Assembly: GCF_000485595.1 (NCBI RefSeq)
Contig: NW_014577063.1
Location: forward strand, 684,854-728,115
Direction: 5' to 3'
Length of the DNA stretch: 43,262 bases
Origin: Priapulus caudatus
Taxonomy: Eukaryota > Priapulida > Priapulimorpha > Priapulimorphida > Priapulidae
The position numbers and the translations under genes were made by a program. Below, piece after piece: positions 34,720 through 43,262 of the stretch. A model generated the notes under the pieces. It was not told the origin of the DNA, did no database searches, and saw only the letters and a program-made list of their open reading frames with translations. The number at the start of each line of letters is the position of its first letter. Position 1 is the stretch's first letter.

Positions 34720-35812
34720 TGCTCTTTCGCGCTCTGTCTCTGTCTCTGTCTCTGTCTCTCTGTCTCTCTCTCTCTCTATCTCCCTCTCTCTCAATCGCTC
34801 TCTCTCGCTCTCTCTTTCTCTCTCTATCTCGCTCTATCTCCCCGTCTTTCCGAGTCGCTCTCTCGCTCTCTCTCTCCCTCGCTCTCGCTATCTCTTTCTT
34901 TCTCTTTCTCTATCTCCCTCTCTCTCCCTCTCTCTCCTTCGCTCTCCTTCGCTTTCCCTCTTTCTCTCTCTCGCTCTCTCTCGTTCTCGCTCTCGTTTTC
35001 GCTCACTCTCTCGCTCACTCCCTCTCTCTCTCTCTCTCTCTCTCTCTATAGATCTTCCTCTCTCTCACTCGCTCTCTCTTGCTCTCTCTCGCTCTCTCTC
35101 TCTTGCTCTCTCTCTCTCTCTCGTTCTCGCTCTCTCTCTCGCTCACGCTCTCTCTTTCTCTCTCTCACTCACGCTCTCTCTCTCCCTCTCTATCGCCCTC
35201 TCTCTCCCCCTCTCTCTCTCGCTCTTTCTCTCTCGCTCTCTCTCTCTTTTCTCTCTTTCCATCGCTCATTGGCTCATTACTGTAATGATATTAAAAGTCC
35301 TTACCTGTAGACTCGCATTCCAACTGATACGAATTATTGCATCCAATTTCATCGGACTTGTCAGTGCACTGAGTGGCTCCGTCACAGCGCCAACTAGCAG
35401 GGATGCACTCTGTACCGTCCGTGCAGTGAAATACTGGTCCTCGCAGCGAGCACAAAGCATCGGCACCACCTGTGAATTGATGATGTTATACCCGGTTTAG
35501 ACGGCACCTATTATATGTCAGCTCTGTATATACGAGTCAGAATTATTTTCATTCATTTTTAAAACAGCTCAAAATCGATTACGTCTCAAAACTAAAAACA
35601 CTACACCGTTGATTGTCCATTGGTTAGTAAAATAGTGCAGTGTTATATTTACGCGATGTAATACTATGCTTGTAAATTATGTATTCTTAATGTACTATAA
35701 AGCCTTTTCGGGAAGGTCCACAAAGACATGAAAAAGGGCTGTGGTCATATATACCCGTTTTTCCTACCAACACGTTAAAACTGTTTACAGAACAAACGTT
35801 AAGTAATGAGCA

Positions 35813-35846
<34 letters not shown>

Positions 35847-36401
35847 TTGTAGTATGTATAATATAGTTATATATCATATTGATAGCATGAGATATTTTTC
35901 TTTTGCTCCCTAGCGCTGACCATGGAACATAGGTCCTAAAGTTTTCGGTGCTTGCTTGCTATATATTTGCTTTCAGTTTATTTGCTAGATATAACCAGGA
36001 GTGAATAATAATAGATTATTATTCTATTATCTTATCTTATCTTACTTCTATTATCTGAGAATATAGTATAATTATTATTCACTTCTGATATAACAAATAT
36101 AGAACTATTTATGTATTTGAACAAATACATAATACAAATACGTGGCTAAGTGGTAATTTGTTCCTTGTAAAGTAACGAAATATTACACAGTAATTACAAC
36201 GGTTTTTATCGTGTATTGTCAACGTCACACCTGTTACTGCACCAGCAACTCTATATAAAGAATTTCATAACTTGAGCTATCAAGGGCTGCAAACGACGTA
36301 TAATACAGGAAGATAATATAATATGTCTTACCTTTCTTGTTTATAACACAGCTCATCATAAATAATACACTGTACGCAATTTTTATATAAATCATAATCA
36401 T
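26219..36401 (-). CDS. LDL-receptor-related protein (LRP), whole gene
   Basis: Coding exons (minus strand): 36401-36332, 35469-35305, 33230-33098, 31856-31722, 31456-31364, 30983-26742 and 26375-26219. They sum to 4,995 nt, 1,664 codons plus stop, and all phases join. Order: signal peptide (residues 1-24); LDLa 1-4 (about 31-197); EGF-like then calcium-type EGF starting DINEC (200-281); YWTD propeller 1 (282-541; MYWIDW, LYWTET, LYWSDW); EGF; propeller 2 (589-856); EGF; five LDLa with C-x-DGSDE/DASDE cores (900-1098); two EGFs including DIDEC; propeller 3 (about 1188-1450; IYWTDL, VYWVDA); EGF-like; membrane helix (about 1543-1566); tail with NPCF at 1599-1602. LRPs are endocytic or signalling receptors binding ligands through LDLa and propeller modules. 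This is shorter than LRP1/2, and which vertebrate LRP it pairs with is not decidable here. Confidence 0.9.
26742..30983 (-). CDS. LRP coding exon 6: EGFs, three propellers, five LDLa, membrane helix
   Basis: A single 4,242-nt exon, residues 199-1613. The acceptor is TGACTTAG at 30984-30991. It begins [13 protein letters not shown], the start of an EGF-like domain. In vertebrate LRPs the propellers are usually split over several exons, so this exon is unusually large. The start at 30871 of the longest frame is a GTG and not the gene start. Confidence 0.92.
31364..31456 (-). CDS. LRP coding exon 5: LDLa 4 (second part)
   Basis: 93 nt; acceptor CCGACAG, donor AACAT|GTAAGG. It encodes [20 protein letters not shown] followed by TDEDDLC, with the acidic calcium-site pattern of LDLa. 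Confidence 0.85.
31455..33100. other. LRP introns 3-4, no further features
   Basis: Intronic DNA around exon 4 contains short (AT)n tracts (for example near 31585) and AT-rich sequence. No exon beyond 31722-31856 and no transposon with clear ends was seen. Confidence 0.5.
31722..31856 (-). CDS. LRP coding exon 4: LDLa 3 end and LDLa 4 start
   Basis: 135 nt; acceptor AATGCAG, donor TGCAG|GTATGC. It encodes [24 protein letters not shown] and then [10 protein letters not shown]. The phase of exon 3 selects this acceptor over the CCCCAG eight bases inside. Confidence 0.85.
33098..33230 (-). CDS. LRP coding exon 3: LDLa 2 and start of LDLa 3
   Basis: 133 nt; acceptor GCTAACAG, donor TGCAG|GTATGT. 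It encodes [28 protein letters not shown] and then [14 protein letters not shown] ends only about 30 bp upstream of its acceptor. Confidence 0.88.
33263..34071. mobile_element. hAT-type foldback MITE, 809 bp, 8-bp TSD (family member 1)
   Basis: The ends are CAGGTAGATAATAGGG and CCCTATTATCTACTCCTG. The flanking 8-mers are identical: atacgtat at 33255-33262 and 34072-34079. Each arm is about 370 bp and the arms are near-identical inverted copies, so the same peptide is open on both strands (33312-33674 minus, 33574-34020 plus). It lies in LRP intron 2. CAG/CTG termini and an 8-bp duplication indicate hAT. Confidence 0.85.
34088..34148. mobile_element. hAT-type MITE, 61 bp, perfect 8-bp TSD (family member 2)
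   Basis: It starts CAGGAGTAGATAATAAGG and ends TTATCTACTCCTG, with near-complete inverted symmetry. The flanking 8-mers are identical: atatatac at 34080-34087 and 34149-34156. It sits 16 bp from member 1 and shares its terminal sequence. Confidence 0.85.
34511..35258. repeat. CT-rich satellite in LRP intron 2
   Basis: About 750 bp of (CT)n/(CTCG)n/(CTTT)n sequence. It produces long Ser/Leu/Arg frames on the plus strand and Arg/Glu frames on the minus strand, none of them real. It ends about 45 bp from the donor of LRP exon 2, inside intron 2. An uninterrupted polypyrimidine:polypurine tract of this kind can adopt non-B structures. Confidence 0.92.
35305..35469 (-). CDS. LRP coding exon 2: LDLa 1
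   Basis: 165 nt; acceptor AATTCACAG, donor CTACAG|GTAAGG. It encodes [28 protein letters not shown] and TDKSDEIGC, a complete LDLa repeat directly after the signal peptide. Confidence 0.88.
35813..35838. repeat. (AT)n microsatellite
   Basis: A simple AT dinucleotide tract in LRP intron 1, continuing as a degenerate AT-rich stretch to about 35850. Confidence 0.85.
35996..36087. mobile_element. hAT-type MITE, 92 bp (family member 3)
   Basis: It starts CAGGAGTGAATAATAATAG and ends TATTATTCACTTCTG. The flanks share atataac (35989-35995 and 36088-36094), 7 bp of duplication. The terminal sequence is close to members 1 and 2. It lies in LRP intron 1. Confidence 0.75.
36332..36401 (-). CDS. LRP coding exon 1: signal peptide
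   Basis: The ATG at 36401 encodes [20 protein letters not shown] then NKK, a hydrophobic signal peptide. The donor is GAAAG|GTAAGA; 70 nt, ending in phase 1, which fits exon 2. The longer open frame starting at 36437 begins with TTG and is not needed. A pyrimidine-rich tract ending GTGTAG lies just upstream (about 36427-36450), so a 5'UTR intron is likely. Confidence 0.78.
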
Positions 36402-36449
36402 GGCTTTTCGTTGCTCAAACGAAAAACTACACCTCAAACAAAAGGAAAA

Positions 36450-37395
36450 AGGTAGAACAGAACAAACATGAGGTGGTAGCCTTTCTGGGACTAACTAAAG
36501 TGAGCCACCTAGCATTTGTAGCTTGACTTAACAATTCTGGAACATTGAAAGGGGGCAGGAAAGGGGTCAGCGTTGCAAAATGAACTAAATGATGGTAGTT
36601 TTATTAAACTATTTGAGACCAATATAAGCTAGAAGACGTATGTACATGTTTATTATTTTCTCAACTATTAATTATCGTTAGCACGTGATTATAAGTTTGC
36701 ATTTGATCAAGTTGAATTTTACTCCTCGATGTGTTAAGTATTCCTACACCCAAGCTATTTATTGTTCCACCCATATAGGTTTCCTCAATGGCTTCTGTGA
36801 CCTTGTTATAGAAAATGCAACAGGTTGCCATGACCTGAGATATTAAACCACTCGGGAATATATGTCAAAGTCCTACATACGTTTCAGCTGGATTTGAGTT
36901 GCTAAACCTTATTGTGCGTATGTTGGTTATTTCGTTGGTGAATATCTGTTGACTCGTAAGCAAGACGAGTAGCTTTGCTTGCAGGCATACACGCACAAAC
37001 CCACGCGTATATACGGGTGAAAATTATATGCACAACGTGTACGCAAGTTTTCATTCATGCTTCACGCTTGCATGTACGTTCAACACACGCTCAGTCACAT
37101 GTCTGTATGTACACTGAAGCAGCCTTCTTGAGATTGCAGGGGAATACTGATACGAATGACTTGAAGTACAGTGATGTGTTTAAATATTGATTCCCAAGTA
37201 AATATGCTCATTGCTAAGATGGTGATTTCACAGAAAAGCACACAAGTGTATTATTTAAACCAGGATTGAGGTTAACCAGAAATTATCAGTATATGATAAT
37301 GATTCTCATTTGCTGAGGCAGATACGAGTTTATGCCAACATGCACTGATTCCCAACAGCATAATGCCATATATGTCCTTTAGATAATTTACCTGT
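36450..37395. other. non-coding DNA upstream of the LRP start codon
   Basis: Probably the LRP 5'UTR intron. No transposon ends or coding exon recognised. The plus-strand frame at 36975-37190 has no domain or splice support. Confidence 0.4.
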
Positions 37396-37401
37396 ATTTA
37401 C

Positions 37402-37560
37402 CTGTACAGCCACACATCCAGAGAGATATGATACAAGATTGCGTGGCACAGCTTTGCTGTTGATCCTAAGCGCTGCGCGCGGATGAGACACGCAGTTCTG
37501 CAGGATATGCGCGCGCGACCGCCCGAGGCCCGGCGCACGTCTCCACAGCGGTCAGCGAAT
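37402..37560 (-). promoter_or_regulatory. candidate LRP 5'UTR exon and CpG-rich promoter
   Basis: A GC- and CpG-rich island (about 37460-37560, with gcgcgcg words) stands out from AT-rich surroundings. On the minus strand it runs into a good donor (GTACAG|GTAAAT at 37401) about 1 kb upstream of the LRP ATG, where an acceptor-like tract occurs. This is inferred from composition and splice signals only. Confidence 0.35.
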
Positions 37561-37564
37561 GGTC

Positions 37565-38815
37565 TGTAGTTTTAGAAGATAACAATGAAGACATTGTTCT
37601 AAATAAGAAGTATCGGCGGCTAAATAAGAGCAATATACAGACTTTTGAATTTCTTGACTAGTCAGTCAAAGGGCTTGTTGGTGTTCCATTTATTATGCAG
37701 AGCTTCCAATTGAAATGTCTCATGAAATTGTCAAGTGGAATTGTGTTTTTCGGAACCCCAAAGAAAATGTCTCCCTCTTACATGCACCCATTCCCTGATC
37801 AATCACGCGTTCAGGCGTAAACAATAACAGCGATGAAATTGTGTTGAGTTTATGGCTCTTGGCGCACGTGCATTGACGTACAAGACTGATGAAAGCACAG
37901 GCACTTGGAACGTCTCAATAAAAATAAATCTTCACACAATTTTTCACAATGATCGACCGCCTGTGTGCAAAATAGGTGAACGTATGTGAAACATATACGG
38001 TTAATTAGTACTTACTGTGACATATCCGTGACTAACTGACACCACTAAACTGGTAAAATGTTCCATGCACCTTAAGAAATGCTGAGAAATTACGAGGTTA
38101 TCATCGCAGAACTCCCGACACCGCCCATCCTGATGTCACAAAGCTATATGTAAACAAACACGCGTGTTGCGAGGTGCGTGCCTCCGATATCCATTTCGAG
38201 GCCCGCTAAGCCAAGCATAAAGCGCGCGGGCAAGACGTCACACACACAGCTACGTTTATTGGCTAAAACAATCGAGTAGCGCGGTTAGGGATTTTCAAAA
38301 TTATATAATTTTAAGAAAAACTTCAATGTTCAATGAATGACGCACTCGTTCACTTCCGAAAGCGGGTAAAAATGCCAAATTTTTCCACTTCGGTGCGAAA
38401 TGCATCGGCTGGGCCTTTCATTTATTACGAAAAGCAAACATTATTGCCAAACACCTACACACAGTAACCGGTCACGTCGTTGACGCCCCATTCATGCCCA
38501 TCAACGAAGAAGGCGGGGCTTATTCTGATTACGGAAATGCGAAAATTCAACAGAAGGACGTAGCGCAGTGCGCTAAACAGCGTGTTATTTTCGTATTTGT
38601 GCCAAACTCTATAGTAGGAAACCGTTCTAGCCTAGCAGAATGCCCTAGTTCCTGAGATCGGCGATTTGGTGCTCTAATGGTATTATACCTAGAAGTTATA
38701 ATAGAGAGGTGCGGCATAGACTGTGATTGGAAGACACAAAGTGTCAATCCTCGGCACGCCTCGGCATCATGGCCGCATCACGTCAAGGGTTTGCATGGCT
38801 ATCAAAGGGTTAGGC
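37565..38815. other. intergenic DNA between LRP and the LINE copy
   Basis: No supported gene. The short minus frame at 38547-38747 has no recognisable feature. Confidence 0.4.
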
Positions 38816-38824
38816 AGCTTGTGC

Positions 38825-40439
38825 TTATATAAAACCCTGAACTGTCCAATAGCGGCCTAATTCGATTTTAAATGAGAGCACGTCCTTTGCCGCAATAACA
38901 TGTTGGGGAAGGCTGTTCCAGCTGTCAATCACTCTCTGAGAGAAAACGACGACTGCACTCTTTGTACAGTTTCATGCTGTGACCTTTGGTGGTGGACAGG
39001 ACTGAGGGTGAAAAAAATGTCCTATGGTCAATGTTCTCCAAACCTGTCATAATCTTGTAGGTCTTGATAAGATCAGCTCTCTCTCTACGCGTCTCTAGAG
39101 TAGTAAGATTCAGCCTTTGAAGTCTTTGCTGGTATGACAAGCTACCCAACCCTTCCACTAGTTTAGTCGCTCGTCTCTGAACTTTTGCAAGGAGCTCTAT
39201 GACCTTTATCAAATATGGTCTCCAAGCTTGTATTGCATATTCAAGGTGTGGACGGACCAAGGACTTATATAAGGGAACAATGGTGTGCCTCGACCTGTCG
39301 GTAAAACACCTTCTGATGACTCCTAGCACCTTGTTTGCTGCTTCTGCACACTGTCTAGATGGTTTTAGTGAGGCATTAACTATAACCCCTAAGTCCTTCT
39401 CCTCAGTCACATTGGCTAATGGCACATTGTTCATATGATATGTGACCTCGGGGTTTCCATGACCCATGTGAATGCATTTGCACTTGTCCAAGTTGAACAG
39501 CATCTGCCAGGCCTCTGACCACTTAAACAATTTGTTCAGATCGCCTTGTAGCTTGTGGACTTGATCCATCGAACTGACACTTCCGAATAGCTTGGTGTCG
39601 TCCGCAAACTTGGAGAGACTACTGGTCACTGTATCGTCAATGTCGTCAATGTACACTAAGAAAAGGACAGGGCCAAGCACAGACCCTTGAGGCACACCAC
39701 TTGTCACTGGTCTCCAGTCCGATTGTTGACCATTCACAACTACTCTCTGCCTTCGTTCCCTTAGCCACTCCTCAATCCAACTGACAACGGTTCCTTCTAT
39801 TCCAAACGCCCTTAGTTTCCGAATCGGTCTCTTGTGTGGTACCTTATCGAAGGCCTTTTGGAAGTCCAAATATATGACGTCAATAGGATTTTCTTCAGCT
39901 ACGTGCTTGGTGACACTTTCCAGAAATTCCAGAAGATTAGTCAGACACGACCGCGCTGAGCGAAATCCATGTTGTGTGGTGTTCATGAGCTGATGCTGTT
40001 CGATATGGCGCACAATATGGTTCCGTAAACATGCTTCCATGATCTTGCAAGCCACGGACGTCAGGCTAACCGGTCTGTAGTTGCACGGTCGGTATCTGGG
40101 ACCTTTCTTAAAGAGTTCGTAAGTTTCCAGGGCCATATCCTGGCATTCAACATGAAACCAACATTCACACAGTTCACATTGCAAGGCATTTTCACTGTCG
40201 GCCACTCTACAATTACACTTACAGCACATGTCGTCGTTACACTCTTTAGTGCAAACATCGTTGGTGTCACTCACGCTAACGCTGGTTAGTTGAACTTTAC
40301 TTACACTGCTGACACTCCTGGCTCCACGTGCAGAACTTACTTTTTTTGGTCCCATCATGTACCACAAATAATTCACATAGAAATCCCCATCAGTTATAGA
40401 TGTTTCAACTTTGTACTTATGTGCAGATAGATGCCACAA
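38825..40439 (-). mobile_element. internally deleted CR1/L2-like LINE with in-frame PHD-RT fusion
   Basis: A 504-codon frame (40439-38925) is uninterrupted. The likely natural start is MGPKK at 40355 (ATGATGGGACC). It contains the first part of an ORF1 PHD finger (CELCECWFHVECQDM) and runs straight into a reverse transcriptase (NYRPVSLTS, GFRSARSCLTN, GVPQGSVLGP, FADD at 39597-39608, RPHLEYAIQAW). The coiled coil, endonuclease and N-terminal RT part are absent. After the stop at 38925 a different frame continues RVIDSWNSLPQHVIAAKDVL to TAA at 38825-38827, which is how such elements normally end, so the last 30 or so residues are lost by a frame change. The element lies between the divergent LRP and ZDHHC16 genes. 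Confidence 0.85.
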
Positions 40440-40444
40440 CGAAG

Positions 40445-40837
40445 TAATTACTAAATTAATTTACTGAGTAATATTATACCTAGTAGTAGTACTAGACTTC
40501 GTCCCGGCAGCCGCCCCGGTAACACGCAAGAGACGAGATAGTAGGCTGTGTTAGTAGTTATAGCGAATATATTATTAACACTCACACTGTGCTGAATTTG
40601 GAAAGCCCACCAACTTCAAATGCTAGACATATAAAGTTGCAGTCAAGCTGCTGTGTCGTGGCTTGTATAGCTTCTCTATAACTTCTATAACTATATGTTA
40701 GGGTCTCATTCCCTATGATCTAATTATGAATATAAAGATCAAGCACATGCGTGCTTCATTTCGCAACTGAACACTGGATATTTTGATAATATGCGGAAAT
40801 TCTACATAATCTCCGTATGCTTGTTTACATAGGTAAA
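40445..40837 (+). other. 5' flank of the ZDHHC16 gene
   Basis: About 390 bp between the LINE start and the ZDHHC16 ATG. It should hold the promoter and 5'UTR, but no core promoter element can be named. A GC-rich patch with tagtagtagtacta lies near 40482-40525. Confidence 0.35.
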
Positions 40838-41044
40838 ATGAGGCGAGTGTTTTTCAAATGCCCGCATCGATGCCTGTGCCAGTGTAGACGTCTGAGAACG
40901 AGACTAAAGCTACATCGCGACGCATGTAGGCTGGCCTTCCACTCGCTCGTCTACAACTCGTTCACTACGTGGAGTCAAGTCATCGATGCCATGCTCGAAC
41001 CCATGTACTGGTTCGTCGATACGTTCGCTAAATACTTGGGTCCG
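40838..41044 (+). CDS. ZDHHC16 coding exon 1
   Basis: 69 codons beginning MRRVFFKCPHRCLCQCRR and ending KYLGP. Two family blocks (SLVYNSF, EPMYWFVDTF) lie in the second half. It ends in phase 0. Confidence 0.85.
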
Positions 41045-42737
41045 GTGAGTTACAATGAAGAGTCTTCACGTCACAGTGCTATATGCATTCTACTGTTAAA
41101 TTCCATGAGATCTTTTCCTTTTTAGCTCATCTGACGTAGTCAGATGCAGCTTGTAGAATCGCATGATCGTGCGTCCGTGCGTCCGTTCGTCCGTGCGTGC
41201 GTGCGTCAACAGTTGGGCACAAATCTTAACCGCTCGACGTACGGTCGGGACGTCGGGGGGGCGGGTATCGTAAAAGGACTTCAGGACATTAAAAATTTGC
41301 TGGGTCAGGGTCAACAGGTCAAGATGTGCTAAACGACGGGGAATATTTTCCCTTAACTTAAGGTATAGTAGAGCGAAATACGGATTGCGGCACCAAATCT
41401 TCAACAGGCTCGACTATGCTCTTAATATTCGGTGTATAGTGTGATGCGGCAGGAAACCCATCTGACACAGTGCGAAATTAGGCAGAGTTCTCAAAGGGAG
41501 TGGGGGAAAGCGTCAGATATCAGACGTAATCTGTTCTGAGGACTTGGCCTACTAATGGACATGCTGAAAATGTTTTTGATTTCAGCGCTGAACACGCCTA
41601 TTTTTATCACTTTATTGAAAGGACCATGAAATGTGCTTTCCACTGACGTGCGAAGAGTAAGTGTCTGATAACCTTTTGACGCTCACAGAGGAGGGTAACA
41701 TTGGATTCTGTGAGCTGCCTCAATGACGTCACAGTGTTGTCATATTCATGGCACATTCATAATCTAGAAACCCAATAAGCCTGGATAGCCAAACGCGTAC
41801 AGCACAGGCATCACGGCTAAAAGGTCATTGGATCGAATCCAATCAGATTTTTTATTATTTACCTGTTTTCTGTATTTTTCCATCTTTATCCATTTAACTA
41901 TTTTTTTCCAATTAACGCAAATATTTACATGATTTATTTACAACAATTTAATAACAACAAATAATGTTTACAACAATTAATTTTTTTTTTTAATAGGGTT
42001 AGGGTTGGGGTCACAATGCACCATAAAACAGGAGTTTCAGGCACGCGATTTGTATCAACCAATGGAATTTGGGAGGTATGCAGAATGCAGAAGGTTGCTG
42101 AAATGATGTGTACGCAACTGCGTATCTGCATATCTGCGCCTAACAAAGGTGTCACTACGCACGACTTAAATGTTACGTTTATAACCGTAGCAACAGACCT
42201 CAGATGAGCCCAGACGCTCTGCGGCCCTTGTTTGTAGCAACTTGTGTTGTGTTATTGCGTTGAATTTTTCTTAAATGTTAATGAGTGAAAGGTTATTTTA
42301 TTATTTGAAGTTTAGAACTAAATAAATCGTGTACCAGTGCATTGATAACACAGCATCAATAATAGAGTTTATTAAACTAATCATACATCATAGAAAGAAT
42401 TATTTTTGTATCATAAATCATTTCCAGCAGTAGACTTCGTTTTTACGCGTAGTATCATATGTGTGAATATAACTGCTTTCACACAGTGTATGATATGAGC
42501 CAGCTACAAAAGGGGACTTTCAGCACGACAATGTCTTTTTTTCAGGCCATGGTGAGCCTTGTGATTTTCTTGACGTTATCCGTCGTCATCATCTTCTACC
42601 TTATCATCATTCCTTTCACCGTCTTGCGGAGTTTCTACCTGACGGTGTGGCACCTGGTGTTTGGCCATTGGATCCTGATTATGATAGTGTTTAACTACTT
42701 CATGGGCGTACTCACTCACCCTGGAAAACCTCCAAAG
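40838..42737 (+). CDS. ZDHHC16-type palmitoyltransferase, 5' part (gene runs off the window)
   Basis: Exon 1 is 40838-41044 (69 codons; ATG with A at -3; donor GGTCCG|GTGAGT) and exon 2 is 42546-42737 (64 codons; acceptor TTTTTTTCAG; donor CCAAAG|GTATGT), both in phase 0. Exon 1 has a cysteine/arginine-rich start and then SLVYNSF and EPMYWFVDTF, matching the LLYNSF and EPVYWLVD blocks of vertebrate ZDHHC16. Exon 2 carries two hydrophobic segments (VSLVIFLTLSVVIIFYLII; WILIMIVFNYFMGVLTHPG) with the SHWNLILIVFHYYQAITTPPG-type pattern of the family. The catalytic DHHC cysteine-rich domain lies beyond the window. The family S-acylates membrane proteins in the ER/Golgi. Confidence 0.88.
41123..41330 (+). 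repeat. dispersed repeat with (CGTC/CGTG)n core, copy 1
   Basis: It starts agctcatctgacgtagtcag, which contains the hairpin catctgac/gtcagatg, then gcagcttgtagaatcgc. A variable CGTCCGTG array follows, then gtcaacagttgggcacaaat and accgctcgacgtacggtc. Copy 2 lies at 43045. Copy 1 is about 80 bp inside ZDHHC16 intron 1. Confidence 0.8.
41340..41780. other. ZDHHC16 intron 1, nothing recognised
   Basis: Intronic DNA between the two repeats, with no coding exon or element ends seen. The first part may still belong to copy 1 of the CGTC-core repeat. Confidence 0.4.
41786..42016 (+). repeat. SINE-like unit ending in TTAGGG repeats, copy B
   Basis: B-box-like ggatcgaatcc (41830-41840) and an A-box-like tagccaaacgcg about 33 bp upstream. 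The body matches copy A (cctgttttctgtatttttc, caattaacgcaaatattta, atgatttatttacaac), and the unit ends tttttaatagggttagggttggggt. Only about 2-3 telomere-type repeats remain here against five in copy A. It lies in ZDHHC16 intron 1. Confidence 0.75.
42017..42545. other. rest of ZDHHC16 intron 1
   Basis: Non-coding; short open frames have no support. It ends with the pyrimidine-rich acceptor tgtctttttttcag before exon 2. Confidence 0.45.
42546..42737 (+). CDS. ZDHHC16 coding exon 2
   Basis: 64 codons spanning two membrane segments and the loop between them (TVLRSFYLTVWHLVFGHW), ending HPGKPPK in phase 0. The PPG-like turn before the DHHC domain is typical of the family. Confidence 0.88.
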
Positions 42738-43044
42738 GTATGTAACTACTAATTGCAGGTGACCCCCCAGATAAACCTCCTGAAACCCGTGGAATTATGT
42801 GATGGGTTAACCAACCCACCAGGGTAAACTGCATGGGTATATAATGTTTGCTCTACACACCAGGACAAAATTTGATTAAAAAAAGCCATTGTTCGCAAAG
42901 AGTGCAAAGAATATGTAGAATTTCATGTTTACTCCACAGAAGGCTATCTTCTGTTATTTTTGCATGGCCTTTAATTGAAAACCATGCATAGTCATTAGAG
43001 GGGATGAAATACACAATGATGCCTGCTAATCAAATAGATTTCAT

Positions 43045-43262
43045 TAGCTCATCTGACATAGTCAGATGCAGCTTGTAGAATCGCTTGATCGTCCGTCCGT
43101 CCGTGCGTCCGTGCGTCCGTCCGTGCGTCAACAGTTGGGCACAAATCTTAACCGCTCGACGTACGGTCACGATATTCGGGTCGTTGGGGGGGATCGTCAA
43201 AACGAGTTGGGATGTCGAAGCTGGGGGTAAAAGGTCAAGAGGTGTAAAAGAAGGGGGGAACA
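43045..43262 (+). repeat. dispersed repeat with (CGTC/CGTG)n core, copy 2 (truncated by window end)
   Basis: Same order as copy 1: agctcatctgacatagtcag, gcagcttgtagaatcgc, a CGTCCGTG array, gtcaacagttgggcacaaat, then cgctcgacgtacggtc. It lies in ZDHHC16 intron 2, in the same orientation as copy 1. Confidence 0.8.

Noticed and set aside
34426-35500. Very long Ser/Leu/Arg-rich open frames on the plus strand
   Set aside because: They are translations of the CT-rich satellite in the LRP intron, open in all three frames, with no coding signature.
1-43262. CRISPR arrays, bacterial operons or prophage
   Set aside because: None seen. Spliced metazoan genes, LINEs and MITEs show that this is eukaryotic nuclear DNA.

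Overview
This window is animal nuclear DNA: AT-rich, with long introns bounded by canonical GT/AG sites, many small DNA-transposon relics, and CR1/L2-like LINE fragments. The protein families point to a metazoan. A non-bilaterian animal such as a sponge is my best guess, but this is inference; nothing in the window fixes the species.

Left (1-17.4 kb): after about 4.5 kb of non-coding DNA holding a hAT-type MITE and a tRNA-SINE-like repeat, a minus-strand gene of nine coding exons runs from 14850 down to 4576. It encodes a transmembrane adaptor: a 7-residue N-terminus, one membrane helix followed by a CVCC palmitoylation-type motif, then a very long cytoplasmic tail with about 14 Y-x-x-V/I/L motifs, SH3-type proline motifs and a C-terminal charged E/R/K helix. 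The plan resembles vertebrate PAG/Cbp and LAT-type adaptors. Its last exon is interrupted in frame near 5880-5995. A Harbinger relic and a minisatellite sit in its introns.

Middle (17.5-26 kb): a degraded plus-strand LINE (PHD-type ORF1, endonuclease, reverse transcriptase), then a nest of inverted-repeat elements, three of them with perfect 9-bp target duplications. One of these encloses a SINE-like unit that ends in a TTAGGG array. A second copy of that unit lies near 41.8-42.0 kb.

Right (26.2-37.4 kb): a minus-strand LDL-receptor-related protein gene. Seven coding exons join in phase to give 1664 codons: signal peptide, 4 LDLa, EGFs, three YWTD propellers, 5 more LDLa between propellers 2 and 3, a membrane helix and an NPxF tail. 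The true last exon (26219-26375) lies beyond the stop of the largest open frame. Introns 1 and 2 carry three hAT-type MITEs and a 750-bp CT-rich satellite.

Far right (38.8-43.3 kb): a minus-strand LINE copy with an internal deletion that joins its PHD start in frame to its reverse transcriptase, then the first two coding exons of a plus-strand ZDHHC16-type palmitoyltransferase that continues past the window. The LRP and ZDHHC16 genes are transcribed divergently, with the LINE between them. I see no operon-like organisation and no evidence that the three host genes work together.
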